DNA of 40,659 nt from Candidatus Bathyarchaeota archaeon (GCA_018396915.1 JAGTRD010000013.1:1-40659); one strand, 5' to 3'. Counted from the stretch's first letter, positions 1 to 8,080 are shown. Notes: a model not told the origin generated them from the sequence alone. Made by a program: numbers and translations.

Positions 1-1758
1 ACTAATCCAATAGCTCTTACAGCCATCGGTCAACCTGAAGGGTCAAACATCATCTTTCAACCAAGCAACATACTCCCCTCAAGTCAGCCGAGCAGAGTTA
101 ACGTAACCATTACGACATCCAACGCCATCGGTGTCGGCGTAGGCAACTTCATGATAATGGTAACCGCATCTCACCCCATGGCGATAAAAGTATTGCAGTT
201 GCATCTCACAGTGATTCCACGAGTAGGATTCGACCTCTCCATTTATCCATCTTCAAGAGCCGTCTCCCAAGGAAACCAGGCCATATACACTGTCACTGTG
301 AGATCCAGTGGAGGTTTCTCCTCCCAAGTCACGTTAAGTTACTCAAACATCCCTCAGAATAGCGTCGCAATCTTCGATATCAACCCTGTAACTCCTACAA
401 GCACAGGAACTTCGTCCACGCTAACGATCTCAACAAACATCAACACCGTCCTTGGAAGCTGTACGTTCAATGTTTGTGGTGTCAGCGGCTCAGAGACTCA
501 TTGTGTAGACGCTTCAATAACAGTGACACCTTCGACAGAGCCATACTTCACAATCTCAGTCCAACCAACCCAAAAGACCGTTATGCGTGGTGGCTCGACA
601 ACATTCAATGTAGCTGTCACCTCACATAACGGATTCAACTCAGATGTCAGCTTAACTTTGAGTGGGTTGCCAGCAGGGACATTCGGTACCTTCAATCCTT
701 CACCGGTTAGGCCTCCGCCGAATGGTATAGTCAGCTCCACCTTGAATATTTCAGCCGCCACCGACGCCTCATATGGAACATACAACATCATAGTCACAGG
801 ATCAAGTTCTGGCTACTCATCCCAACAGGTTCAGGTGACTCTCATAGTCAGCTCACTTGCTCAACCTGATTTCGGAATCCACATAGTGCCCACGACACTT
901 TCAATAGTTCAGAACAGGTCAGGTGTCGCTACAATTCAGATCGTGTCGATAAACAATTTCGCTGAGGCCGTTAATCTAACCCTCCATAATATTCCTCCAG
1001 GAATCACATATTTAATCTCTAACCCTATGGTGGCTCCCTTACCTGGAGGATACGTCAACACTAAACTGACAATCCAGACAAGCAGCTCCACAAGTATTGG
1101 AAACTACACCCTGACACTTAGAGGTGAGAGCTCCAGTAAAACTCATACAGTAAACTTCTTCTTAGTCGTTGTGGAAGCTCCACCACCCTCTTTCGGTAGA
1201 TGTATAGTCGCTACAGCCACCTACGGTTCAGAGTTATCCCCTCAAGTCCAGTTTCTTAGAGAGTTTAGGGATCGGCGTGTCCTCTCAACATTTTCAGGGA
1301 GAGCGTTTATGGATGCCTTTAACATTTGGTACTACTCATTCAGTCCCGAGGTGGCGTCATGGCTTAAAGATAATCCGTCAGGCAGGGAGGTTATGAAGGT
1401 TATGTTGATTCCTCTCCTCGGGATCCTTCAACTTTCAGAGAAGATCTACGTGATATTCGGATTCGCCCCTGAACCCGCAATAACCATGGCAGGTATGCTC
1501 GCAAGCTTCCTTATTGGCCTCACATACTTTTGTGCTCCCGCAACCTTCATTCTCAAAGCCATTCCATTCAAGAATCATAGAAGACTTATCTTTCCAGCTA
1601 CGATTTCATGGTTGGCTTCAATTGCACTTCTTGCTATAGGTGTTGCAACTTCGACGGCACCGCTTGTAATGGCGGCATCCACTACGCTGGTCTTATGTAC
1701 CGTTACCATAGGCTCTTGGAGTATACCTATGGTAATGTTGAGAGTCCTGAAGGTTTAG
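1..1758 (+). CDS. Ig-like repeat surface protein with CFI-box and C-terminal membrane segments (5' partial)
   Basis: The frame is open from base 1, so the true start lies upstream and 585 residues are visible. Residues 1-390 hold about four repeats of roughly 100 residues. Each is rich in Ser, Thr and beta-prone residues, with a recurring pattern of F-x-I-x-x-x-P, then Gly-Phe, then V-x-L-x-x-x-x-x-P, as in Ig-like or NEW3-like domains of archaeal exported proteins. At residue 401 comes CIVATATYGSE, the CFI-box motif found near the C-terminus of many archaeal surface proteins. A helical stretch and two to three hydrophobic segments (about 490-583) finish the protein. I infer that the repeats are extracytoplasmic and the C-terminus is anchored. 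Substrate and role are not visible. The next gene is about 100 bases downstream on the same strand and is unrelated. Confidence 0.8.
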   Translation, partial: TNPIALTAIGQPEGSNIIFQPSNILPSSQPSRVNVTITTSNAIGVGVGNFMIMVTASHPMAIKVLQLHLTVIPRVGFDLSIYPSSRAVSQGNQAIYTVTVRSSGGFSSQVTLSYSNIPQNSVAIFDINPVTPTSTGTSSTLTISTNINTVLGSCTFNVCGVSGSETHCVDASITVTPSTEPYFTISVQPTQKTVMRGGSTTFNVAVTSHNGFNSDVSLTLSGLPAGTFGTFNPSPVRPPPNGIVSSTLNISAATDASYGTYNIIVTGSSSGYSSQQVQVTLIVSSLAQPDFGIHIVPTTLSIVQNRSGVATIQIVSINNFAEAVNLTLHNIPPGITYLISNPMVAPLPGGYVNTKLTIQTSSSTSIGNYTLTLRGESSSKTHTVNFFLVVVEAPPPSFGRCIVATATYGSELSPQVQFLREFRDRRVLSTFSGRAFMDAFNIWYYSFSPEVASWLKDNPSGREVMKVMLIPLLGILQLSEKIYVIFGFAPEPAITMAGMLASFLIGLTYFCAPATFILKAIPFKNHRRLIFPATISWLASIALLAIGVATSTAPLVMAASTTLVLCTVTIGSWSIPMVMLRVLKV

Positions 1759-1866
1759 CAATTCTAGTAGGCACCTAGTTCAAATTGAAGTCTAGTCGGT
1801 GAACCCAAAACTTTACAAGAAAATTATAACTCAACCCTCCAAGATCGATATCGGTTGGTGTATATT

Positions 1867-2616
1867 ATGAGGTTGAGAAATAAGGTTGTACTTATCACAG
1901 GGGCAGGTAGAGGAATAGGTAGGTCCATCGCCAAACTTTTCGCACAGGAAGGTGCAAAGGTTGTGATAAACTATAGCAAGTCTGAGAGTGAAGCGGCAAG
2001 TCTCGCCAAGGAGATAGAAGAGACAGGTGGGGAGACTCTACTCGTCAAGGCGGATGTCTCTAAAAGTGATCAAGTAAAGGAGATGGTCAAGAGAGTAATC
2101 GACAGGTTCGGTAGGATAGACATTCTTGTGAACAATGCTGGAGTTCTTTTCCCAGCGGGCTTCTTAGACTCCACGGAGGAGATGTGGAATAGAACAATAG
2201 ATGTTAATCTCAAAGGGGCCTACCTATGTTCGAAGGAGGTTGCGCCGATAATGTTGAGTCAGAGAAAAGGTAAAATAATTAACATAGCCTCAGTCTGCGG
2301 CCTAGCCCAACATTCAGCACTAGGCAATACTCCATACGCCGTTTCGAAAGCAGGTGTGATAGGTTTAACCAGGTCATTGGCAGTGAATCTAGGCCCCTAC
2401 ATAAACGTCAATGCTATAGCTCCTGGAGTAATTGATACGGAAATGGTTTCCTTCTTCACCCCTGAAAGAAAAAGAATGATCATTGAAGAGACTCTCCTAA
2501 AGAGGGTTGGGAGGCCTGAGGAGGTTGCTAAAGTTGCCTTGTTCCTCGCCTCAGAAGAGTCTGACTTCATAACAGGCGAGGTGATAACTGTCTCAGGTGG
2601 AAGAGGGATGAGGTAA
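1867..2616 (+). CDS. SDR-family oxidoreductase, FabG-like 3-oxoacyl reductase
   Basis: A classical short-chain dehydrogenase of about 249 residues. Visible motifs are TGAGRGIG (nucleotide-binding Gly motif, near residue 10), NNAG (near 86), the catalytic Ser in the IASVCG region, YAVSK (Tyr and Lys of the active site) and a C-terminal TGEVITVSGG. It should reduce a keto group with NAD(P)H; the substrate is not readable from sequence, so FabG-like is a family label only. The frame extends up to a TTG at 1855 and a GTG at 1858. I prefer ATG 1867 because it starts directly at the beta-1 strand and GGTG lies six bases upstream. The gene stands alone; a TATA box separates it from the ABC pair downstream. 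Confidence 0.88.
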   Translation: MRLRNKVVLITGAGRGIGRSIAKLFAQEGAKVVINYSKSESEAASLAKEIEETGGETLLVKADVSKSDQVKEMVKRVIDRFGRIDILVNNAGVLFPAGFLDSTEEMWNRTIDVNLKGAYLCSKEVAPIMLSQRKGKIINIASVCGLAQHSALGNTPYAVSKAGVIGLTRSLAVNLGPYINVNAIAPGVIDTEMVSFFTPERKRMIIEETLLKRVGRPEEVAKVALFLASEESDFITGEVITVSGGRGMR

Positions 2617-2640
2617 ATCTCCCCCATTCAAATCTTCCTC

Positions 2641-2664
2641 ACATGTTTCAAAACATGTTTCAAA
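2641..2664. promoter_or_regulatory. Tandem 12-bp repeat (ACATGTTTCAAA x2), candidate operator
   Basis: Two perfect head-to-tail copies of ACATGTTTCAAA. Each contains palindromic ACATGT, and AAACATGTTT spans the junction. The array ends about five bases before the TATA-like element of the ABC ATPase pair, where an archaeal activator or repressor could act. Function is inferred from position only. Confidence 0.45.
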
Positions 2665-2668
2665 TAAG

Positions 2669-2678
2669 CTTATATATG
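2669..2678 (+). promoter_or_regulatory. TATA box for the ABC ATPase gene pair
   Basis: CTTATATATG is a good archaeal TATA-like element. Start of transcription would fall near 2700-2705, giving a leader of about 25-30 bases to the ATG at 2731. Confidence 0.5.
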
Positions 2679-2730
2679 ATATAGTTATGGGATGTCATTT
2701 GGAATAGTTTAGCTGATGGTTGGGGATGAT

Positions 2731-3834
2731 ATGGAAAGGTATGGCAAGAGCCTCCATCTGGACAAGCTGAGGAAGGAGTTTGGAACACTCGTCGCTGTGA
2801 ATGACCTGACCTTAGAAGTTAAGAGTGGAGAGTTCGTAAGCCTACTCGGCCCCTCAGGATGCGGTAAGACAACGACTCTTAACATGATAGCTGGACTTTT
2901 AACTCCTACGAGTGGAAGGATATATGTCGGAGACACCGATATAACCGATCTTCCTCCAATCCAGAGAAATGTAGGCTTAGTATTCCAGAACTACGCCGTC
3001 TTCGGCCACATGACTGTCTATGAGAATCTTGCCTTCGGCCTCAGGGTTAGGAAGGTTCCTGATGAGGAGATAAGGCGGGAGGTTATGAAGGTCGCTGAGA
3101 TGCTTGAGCTCACAGAGATATTGGGTGTTAAGGCTGGTAGGCTAAGGTTGGATGAGATGCAGAGGACCGCCTTGGGCAGGTCGATGATAACGAAGCCAGC
3201 TTTCTTCCTGCTAGATGAGCCCCTGAGCAACCTAGACGCTGGTTTGAGGTCGACTATGAGGGTTGAATTAAAGAGGATACAGAGGGAGCTCCAGCAGACC
3301 ATAATATATGTCACACACGACCAGATAGAAGCCATGGCTATGGCCGACAGAATAGCAGTTATGAACTTTGGAGTCTTACAACAGTACGGTTCAAGGGAGC
3401 AACTATACAACCATCCAGCGAACAAGTTTGTTGCAAACTTCATAGGCAGCCCAACAATGAACTTCATAGACTGCACCTTGATAGAGAAGAGTGGTAAATC
3501 CTACCTCGACGCCTCAGACTTCCAGGTTGAAGCAACCAATCTTGCAGATACGATAAGGAAACATGCAACTGGATCCGAGTTGATCATGGGGATAAGGCCT
3601 GAGGACGTTTATGTCAGTAGGCAGGCTACAGGAGCTGACTCTATCCAGAGCGAAGTGTTCATGGTTGAGCCTCTAGGAGCAAAGTCCATAGTAACCCTCT
3701 CAGTAGGCAAGATACTAGTGAAATCGATTGTTCCAGGAACATTCAAGGCAGATCTAGGTGAGAGGCTATGGATGAACTTCAACATGGATAAGCTGCATGT
3801 CTTCGATAGCAAGACTGAGCAGGCAATCTTCTAG
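2731..3834 (+). CDS. MalK/UgpC-like ABC transporter ATP-binding protein, degenerate signature motif
   Basis: ATP-binding subunit of the carbohydrate-uptake (CUT1/MalK) type, 367 residues. Walker A is GPSGCGKTT, the Q-loop is VFQNYAV, Walker B is FFLLDEP, the D-loop is SNLD and the H-loop is YVTHDQIEA. The C-terminal third (GIRPEDVYV onward) is a TOBE/OB-type regulatory domain. The ABC signature LSGGQ, however, reads LRLDE (context GRLRLDEMQRTALGRS), so this subunit cannot supply a normal signature to its partner. I chose ATG 2731 because GGGG sits five bases upstream; an in-frame ATG at 2716 lacks such a site. The next gene, 29 bases downstream, encodes a second ATPase with the opposite defect. 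No permease or binding protein for this pair lies in the window. Confidence 0.88.
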   Translation: MERYGKSLHLDKLRKEFGTLVAVNDLTLEVKSGEFVSLLGPSGCGKTTTLNMIAGLLTPTSGRIYVGDTDITDLPPIQRNVGLVFQNYAVFGHMTVYENLAFGLRVRKVPDEEIRREVMKVAEMLELTEILGVKAGRLRLDEMQRTALGRSMITKPAFFLLDEPLSNLDAGLRSTMRVELKRIQRELQQTIIYVTHDQIEAMAMADRIAVMNFGVLQQYGSREQLYNHPANKFVANFIGSPTMNFIDCTLIEKSGKSYLDASDFQVEATNLADTIRKHATGSELIMGIRPEDVYVSRQATGADSIQSEVFMVEPLGAKSIVTLSVGKILVKSIVPGTFKADLGERLWMNFNMDKLHVFDSKTEQAIF

Positions 3835-3863
3835 ACCGAATATTTGTAATGGGGGCCTAGAGC

Positions 3864-4955
3864 ATGGTGGCTGTAAGGGTTGAGAATTTAACAAAGAAAT
3901 ATGGAGAGACCACCGCTATTAACAACCTAAACTTCGAAGTTGACGATGGAGAATTCTTTGTGATGCTCGGCAGGCCTGGAGCAGGTAAGACAACGACCTT
4001 GAGAACGATAGCTGGGTTGGAGAGGCCTGACCAAGGTAAGATCTACATTAAAGACAGACTTGTAAACGATGTCTTGCCGAGTGAAAGAAACATAGCTATG
4101 ATATTCCAGAACCTAGCATTATACCCAGCATGGACCGTATATGATAATATGGCCTTCACCCTCAAGATACATAAACTTCCTAAGGACGAGATCGATAAGA
4201 GAGTTAGGGACGTTGCCAGAACACTTAAGATTGAATATCTTCTAAATAGAACCCCAGCCACCCTCAGTGGTGGTGAGAGGCAGAGGGTAGCGATTGGGAG
4301 AGCTCTTGTTAGAAATCCCAGCGTCTTCCTGATGGATGAGCCCCTAGGCCCCTTAGACGCCCTCCTAAGATTGAACATGAGAACTGAGCTGAAGAGGTTG
4401 AACGCCGAGTTAGGCCAAGCCATAATCTACGCAACACCAGACCAGCTCGAAGCAATGAGTATGGGCGACCGAATAGCCATAATACATCAGGGGACGATAC
4501 ATCAGATCGGAGATCCTGAGACGGTATATAATAATCCGGTGAACCGGCTTGTGGCAAATATGATAGGAAGCCCATCAATGAACTTCATAGACGCATCCTT
4601 TGAAGAACATGAAGAAACTGCCACACTCAACTGCGGCCCCTTCAAGATTGACGTTTCAAGGTTTAAGTCAACGATACTTAAGGAGGCAACAGGCACCGAA
4701 CTGGTATTCGGAATAAGACCTGAACATATAAAGGTCAACCATGAAAAGATTTCACCAGACTCTGTTGAGGGCACAGTGATTATGGAGGAGCCTCTAGGCT
4801 CAGAGACCATACTGCATGTAAACGTGGACGGTAGGACTGTTAAGGCCATAGTTCCACCGACATTCACAACGATATTTGGAGAGAAAGTCTGGCTCAACTT
4901 CGACATGTCGAGAATGCATGTAATAGACCGTAAAACAGAGAAAGTCATAATTTAA
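3864..4955 (+). CDS. MalK/UgpC-like ABC transporter ATP-binding protein, H-loop His replaced by Pro
   Basis: Second MalK-type ATPase, 363 residues, clearly related to the preceding one along its whole length including the TOBE domain (GIRPEHIKV). Walker A is GRPGAGKTT, the signature LSGGERQRVAIGRA is intact and Walker B is VFLMDEP. The H-loop reads YATPDQLEA where the family has YVTHDQ, so the switch histidine is missing, and the D-loop is GPLD instead of SNLD. GGGGG eight bases before ATG 3864 is a strong ribosome binding site. The pair is probably co-transcribed and forms a heterodimer. The substrate is unknown because no transmembrane or binding subunit is linked here. Confidence 0.88.
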   Translation: MVAVRVENLTKKYGETTAINNLNFEVDDGEFFVMLGRPGAGKTTTLRTIAGLERPDQGKIYIKDRLVNDVLPSERNIAMIFQNLALYPAWTVYDNMAFTLKIHKLPKDEIDKRVRDVARTLKIEYLLNRTPATLSGGERQRVAIGRALVRNPSVFLMDEPLGPLDALLRLNMRTELKRLNAELGQAIIYATPDQLEAMSMGDRIAIIHQGTIHQIGDPETVYNNPVNRLVANMIGSPSMNFIDASFEEHEETATLNCGPFKIDVSRFKSTILKEATGTELVFGIRPEHIKVNHEKISPDSVEGTVIMEEPLGSETILHVNVDGRTVKAIVPPTFTTIFGEKVWLNFDMSRMHVIDRKTEKVII

Positions 4956-5052
4956 ACACCGTCCATACCAACATTTGAGGAAGATATGATAAGCTAGCGG
5001 AGCATGCAGATCGAACATAGGGATGCTCAACGCAACATTATTCTTGGTCAAC

Positions 5053-5059
5053 ATATAAG
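5053..5059 (+). promoter_or_regulatory. TATA box for radA
   Basis: ATATAAG lies about 40 bases before the ATG at 5095, predicting a short leader that still includes the GGAGA ribosome binding site at 5085-5089. Confidence 0.45.
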
Positions 5060-5094
5060 TAGTACATTGCTTAATTCAAAGGTTGGAGAATAGA

Positions 5095-7338
5095 ATGCCC
5101 CCAAAGAAGGGTTCAGGGGAACCTTACCAAGAGCCTAAGAAGAGACCTGAAACCATAGAGGACCTCGGAGGCGTCGGACCTGCTACAGCTGAGAAGCTGA
5201 GGGAGCTCGGATACCATACAATCGAATCCCTAGCAACAGCAACAATAAACGAGCTTGTTCCTGCAGGAATCAGTGAGAAGCAGGCTGCGAAGATAATATC
5301 CCAAGCAAGGGAGAGCATCTCCATAGAGTTCATCCATGCAGATGAATTAGTTAAAATGAGGCAGAACGTAGCCAGACTGACAACTGGCAGCAAGACTATA
5401 GATGACCTCTTAGGCGGAGGGCTTGAGACACAGACAATAACCGAGTTTTACGGACAGTATGGGGTTGGAAAATCCATCCTCTGTCACCAACTATGCGTGA
5501 ATGTCCAACTTCCTGTGGAGAGTGGAGGGCTTGAAGGTGGAGCCCTATATATTGACACTGAACAGACCTTCAGGCCTGAATGGATAGTGAGAATATCGAA
5601 ACATCTTGGCTTAGACCCTGACAAGGTCGCCCAGAACATCATATACTCAGAAGCCTACAACAGCGACCATCAGATACTCCTCCTGGATAAGGCAGACCAA
5701 ATCATCAAGGAGAACAATATCAGGCTGATCATAGTCGACTCCTTAACAGCGCATTTCAGAAGCGAATATCTGGGGAGGGAGATGCTTGCTGAGAGACAGC
5801 AAAAACTCAACAAACATATGCATAGATTGACCAGGTTGGCTAGGGTATTCAATACGGTAGCTGTTGTTACAAATCAAGTTATGGCCAGGCCAGATGCTTT
5901 CTTTACAATAGCGGTTGAAGCAGCTGGAGGTCACATAGTTGCACATACATGCCTCCACCCAGACACCCTAGTCCAGCTGGCCGACGGATCTATTGAGAAG
6001 ATCAGTAGAGTCCACAACCCCTCAAAATTGATGTCAGTCGACCTGAAGAAGACCCTCCAGACTGAAAGAGGAAGATGTGATGGCGTATGGGAGACCGAAT
6101 TGCCTGAGATCCTCCGGATCAACGCTGGCTTCGAAGTCAGGGCTTCACCGAACCATAGATTCTTCAAACTGCATGATATAGACGTGATTGAGGTTCATGC
6201 CAAAGACCTTAAAGTCGGGGACTACGTTGCATGCATCAGGAAGATGGAGATTGAAGGGACCCCGCAAAGAATTTTGAAGCATGAACAAAACACCTGCATC
6301 CCCACAGAGTTGAGCCCCGACCTGTCACAGATACTGGGCTACATCTTAGGATGTGGAAATATAATTGGAGGCGACATCGTCCTATTTGATAAAAACCTGT
6401 CGGTGATAGAGTTTTACAGAAGAAAGGTCTCTGAGACTTTCAACCTCAACTGCAGAATATCTAGGCGTCGGAGGGGAAAATATTGGCTGAGAATAGAATC
6501 CGGGGAGGCCACAGATCTACTCAAGAAATTATCATGCGAATGGAACAAAATCATACCAAAATCGCCTAGGGAATGCGTCGCATCGTTCATAAAGGGTTTC
6601 GCAGATGCTAGGGGATACGTCTCTAACAGTCTACGTCTGATTCATAGGGAGAAGAATATTCTGGAGATTCTACAACTACTCATGTTGAGATTTACGGTCA
6701 AATCGACGATTCATAGAATTAAGGACGCATGGTCATTACATATCTCTGAAGCAGTATCTTTAATCAACTTTATCGAAAACATCGGATTGACTGATAAAGA
6801 TAAGATCAGGAGACTCGTCTTGAAGACAAAAAATATTAAAATAAAGAGTGACGTAATACCTGTCAGCGCAGAAATCTTGCGGGGACTAGCAAGATATTTC
6901 GGCGTAACACCTTGTGAACTCCCTAAACCCATTGGAAACCGATTTATGGGGAGGCTCCAGCTAGCTGAATATGTGAGAACGATCAAGAGCAGTCCAAATT
7001 GGGATAGGGCTCCTCGTGAAGTTGTTGATAAGGTTATGAAGCTGGAGAGGCTGGTTGAGTCACCTCTGGGATGGGAGAAAGTCAAGTCGATAGTTCGCGA
7101 ACCATCCGACTCACCCGTATACGACATCTCAGTATCACCACACGCCAACTTCATAGCCAACGGTCTACTGGTCCATAACAGTCACACCAGAGTGTTTCTT
7201 AGGCGTACAGCCAACAGTCCAATACGTATAGCTAGACTGGTGTCAAGCCCATACTTACCGGAGGGTGAGAGACTCTTCAAGATCACAGAGAATGGAATAG
7301 AAGATGTTGATGAGAAGGAGTATTCTGGAAGAAGATGA
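5095..7338 (+). CDS. radA: DNA repair and recombination protein RadA, interrupted by an intein
   Basis: Archaeal Rad51/RecA-family recombinase that forms filaments on single-stranded DNA and catalyses strand exchange. The precursor has 747 residues. Extein part 1 (1-285) holds a helix-hairpin-helix domain (about 20-70), Walker A GQYGVGKS (120-127) and Walker B LIIVDS (about 211-216), then loop L2 up to GGHIVAHT. A 410-residue intein follows, and extein part 2 (696-747) resumes SHTRVFLRR and ends in the usual FKITENGIED tail. Spliced RadA would be 337 residues, normal for the family. ATG 5095 is preferred over TTG 5083 because GGAGA lies five bases upstream of it. The stop overlaps the next start by four bases. 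Confidence 0.95.
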   Translation: MPPKKGSGEPYQEPKKRPETIEDLGGVGPATAEKLRELGYHTIESLATATINELVPAGISEKQAAKIISQARESISIEFIHADELVKMRQNVARLTTGSKTIDDLLGGGLETQTITEFYGQYGVGKSILCHQLCVNVQLPVESGGLEGGALYIDTEQTFRPEWIVRISKHLGLDPDKVAQNIIYSEAYNSDHQILLLDKADQIIKENNIRLIIVDSLTAHFRSEYLGREMLAERQQKLNKHMHRLTRLARVFNTVAVVTNQVMARPDAFFTIAVEAAGGHIVAHTCLHPDTLVQLADGSIEKISRVHNPSKLMSVDLKKTLQTERGRCDGVWETELPEILRINAGFEVRASPNHRFFKLHDIDVIEVHAKDLKVGDYVACIRKMEIEGTPQRILKHEQNTCIPTELSPDLSQILGYILGCGNIIGGDIVLFDKNLSVIEFYRRKVSETFNLNCRISRRRRGKYWLRIESGEATDLLKKLSCEWNKIIPKSPRECVASFIKGFADARGYVSNSLRLIHREKNILEILQLLMLRFTVKSTIHRIKDAWSLHISEAVSLINFIENIGLTDKDKIRRLVLKTKNIKIKSDVIPVSAEILRGLARYFGVTPCELPKPIGNRFMGRLQLAEYVRTIKSSPNWDRAPREVVDKVMKLERLVESPLGWEKVKSIVREPSDSPVYDISVSPHANFIANGLLVHNSHTRVFLRRTANSPIRIARLVSSPYLPEGERLFKITENGIEDVDEKEYSGRR
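5950..7179 (+). other. RadA intein (410 aa) with a degenerate LAGLIDADG endonuclease domain
   Basis: It is inserted right after loop L2 between T and S of GGHIVAHT/SHTRVFLRR. Splicing residues are present: Cys1 (CLHPDTLVQLADGS), a block B-like SPNHRF with the conserved His, a C-terminal block F (VYDISVS to FIANGLLVHN) ending in His-Asn, and Ser at +1. The central part has two LAGLIDADG-like helices, LGYILGCGN (Cys at intein residue 135, codon 6352-6354) and FIKGFADARGYV (Arg at residue 221, codon 6610-6612). These two positions normally carry the metal-binding Asp of GDG and DADG. The intein should splice, but its endonuclease is probably dead. Confidence 0.92.
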
Positions 7339-7742
7339 ACCAGTCTCTATCTACGGCTGCCAGAAGTTTCCTCGTAGCTGTTGCGGAGCGGAGGACAAAA
7401 GATTGTGAGAGGGAATTCGAGAAGCTGAGAAACGGCGTGGAGAATTCGGAGTGGAACAAAGGTTATCTCAAGGCGTTGGAAGGCCTTCTGCATACGGTCA
7501 AGTCGAGTGACAATCAATACCTATACTTTAACAGGATCCAGATGTCTGAGAAGAGAGTTAGGGGGCTTAAAGAGGAGTTTAGTAGACAATCCAGAGATGA
7601 ACTTTACGACGATTATGATAGGGGATACTTCGCAGCCCTCACTGATTACGCATCGATTCTGGAGGAGTCCAAGCCTTGGACCAGACAGGTTTCACCTCAG
7701 AGTGTTGAGGCCGACGCCGATGTAAACTCTGATATTGAGTAG
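7335..7742 (+). CDS. Conserved hypothetical protein translationally coupled to radA
   Basis: 135 residues, acidic and largely helical, with no signal peptide or membrane segment. The start ATG shares an ATGA with the radA stop, so it is probably translated by coupling. The middle carries two related stretches (EWNKGYLKALEGLL and LYDDYDRGYFAALTDYASIL), which look like an internal helical duplication with a G-Y-x-x-A-L core. I do not recognise a named family. Its place suggests a role with RadA or DNA maintenance, but that is inference from neighbourhood only. Confidence 0.8.
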   Translation: MNQSLSTAARSFLVAVAERRTKDCEREFEKLRNGVENSEWNKGYLKALEGLLHTVKSSDNQYLYFNRIQMSEKRVRGLKEEFSRQSRDELYDDYDRGYFAALTDYASILEESKPWTRQVSPQSVEADADVNSDIE

Positions 7743-7747
7743 GATGA

Positions 7748-8080
7748 CTAGTAAGGGTTGAGGGTGTATAGGAGAATCCAAATAGCTGCCCAAGTGAAGA
7801 TGTAGGTCCCCAAGCCAAGAATAGTCACCTTATACTTACCCTGCAACTCAACCTCACCATAACGAAGAATATTCTTGAATACTATGACAGAGAGCAAATA
7901 TATTAAGGCGGCCAGAGCCAACCCGTTCGAACCTCTCAACTGTAAGATGTAACATAGGAAAGCGGTGAGAACAGCCAAACCGAATCTAGACCAGTAAACC
8001 AGACTTGAAGGAGTAAAACTTCTAATCGCAAATTTAGATGGTGTCTGAAATATGAAAGATGTTACGACGAGTGTAGACAT
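7748..8080 (-). CDS. Small membrane protein, EMC6-like candidate
   Basis: 110 residues with three hydrophobic segments: about 34-50 (FGLAVLTAFLCYILQL), 55-72 (GLALAALIYLLSVIVF) and 90-107 (ILGLGTYIFTWAAIWILLY). The short polar N-terminus, three segments and a C-terminal TW-x-x-W-x-L-x-Y resemble archaeal EMC6-like proteins, related to a subunit of the ER membrane protein complex. This assignment is from memory of the pattern and is tentative. No ATG, GTG or TTG lies between the ATG at 8080 and the first membrane segment, so the start overlaps the start of the divergent rqcH gene by 29 bases, unless a rare start codon is used. Confidence 0.6.
   Translation of the reverse strand: MSTLVVTSFIFQTPSKFAIRSFTPSSLVYWSRFGLAVLTAFLCYILQLRGSNGLALAALIYLLSVIVFKNILRYGEVELQGKYKVTILGLGTYIFTWAAIWILLYTLNPY

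Noticed and set aside
4309-4578. Open frame of 89 codons on the minus strand inside the second MalK-like gene
   Set aside because: It lies wholly inside a gene with clear family motifs, has low-complexity composition and shows no recognisable domain.
7915-7935. GTTCGAACC, resembling a tRNA T-loop
   Set aside because: It lies in the coding sequence of the small membrane protein and no acceptor, D or anticodon stems surround it.
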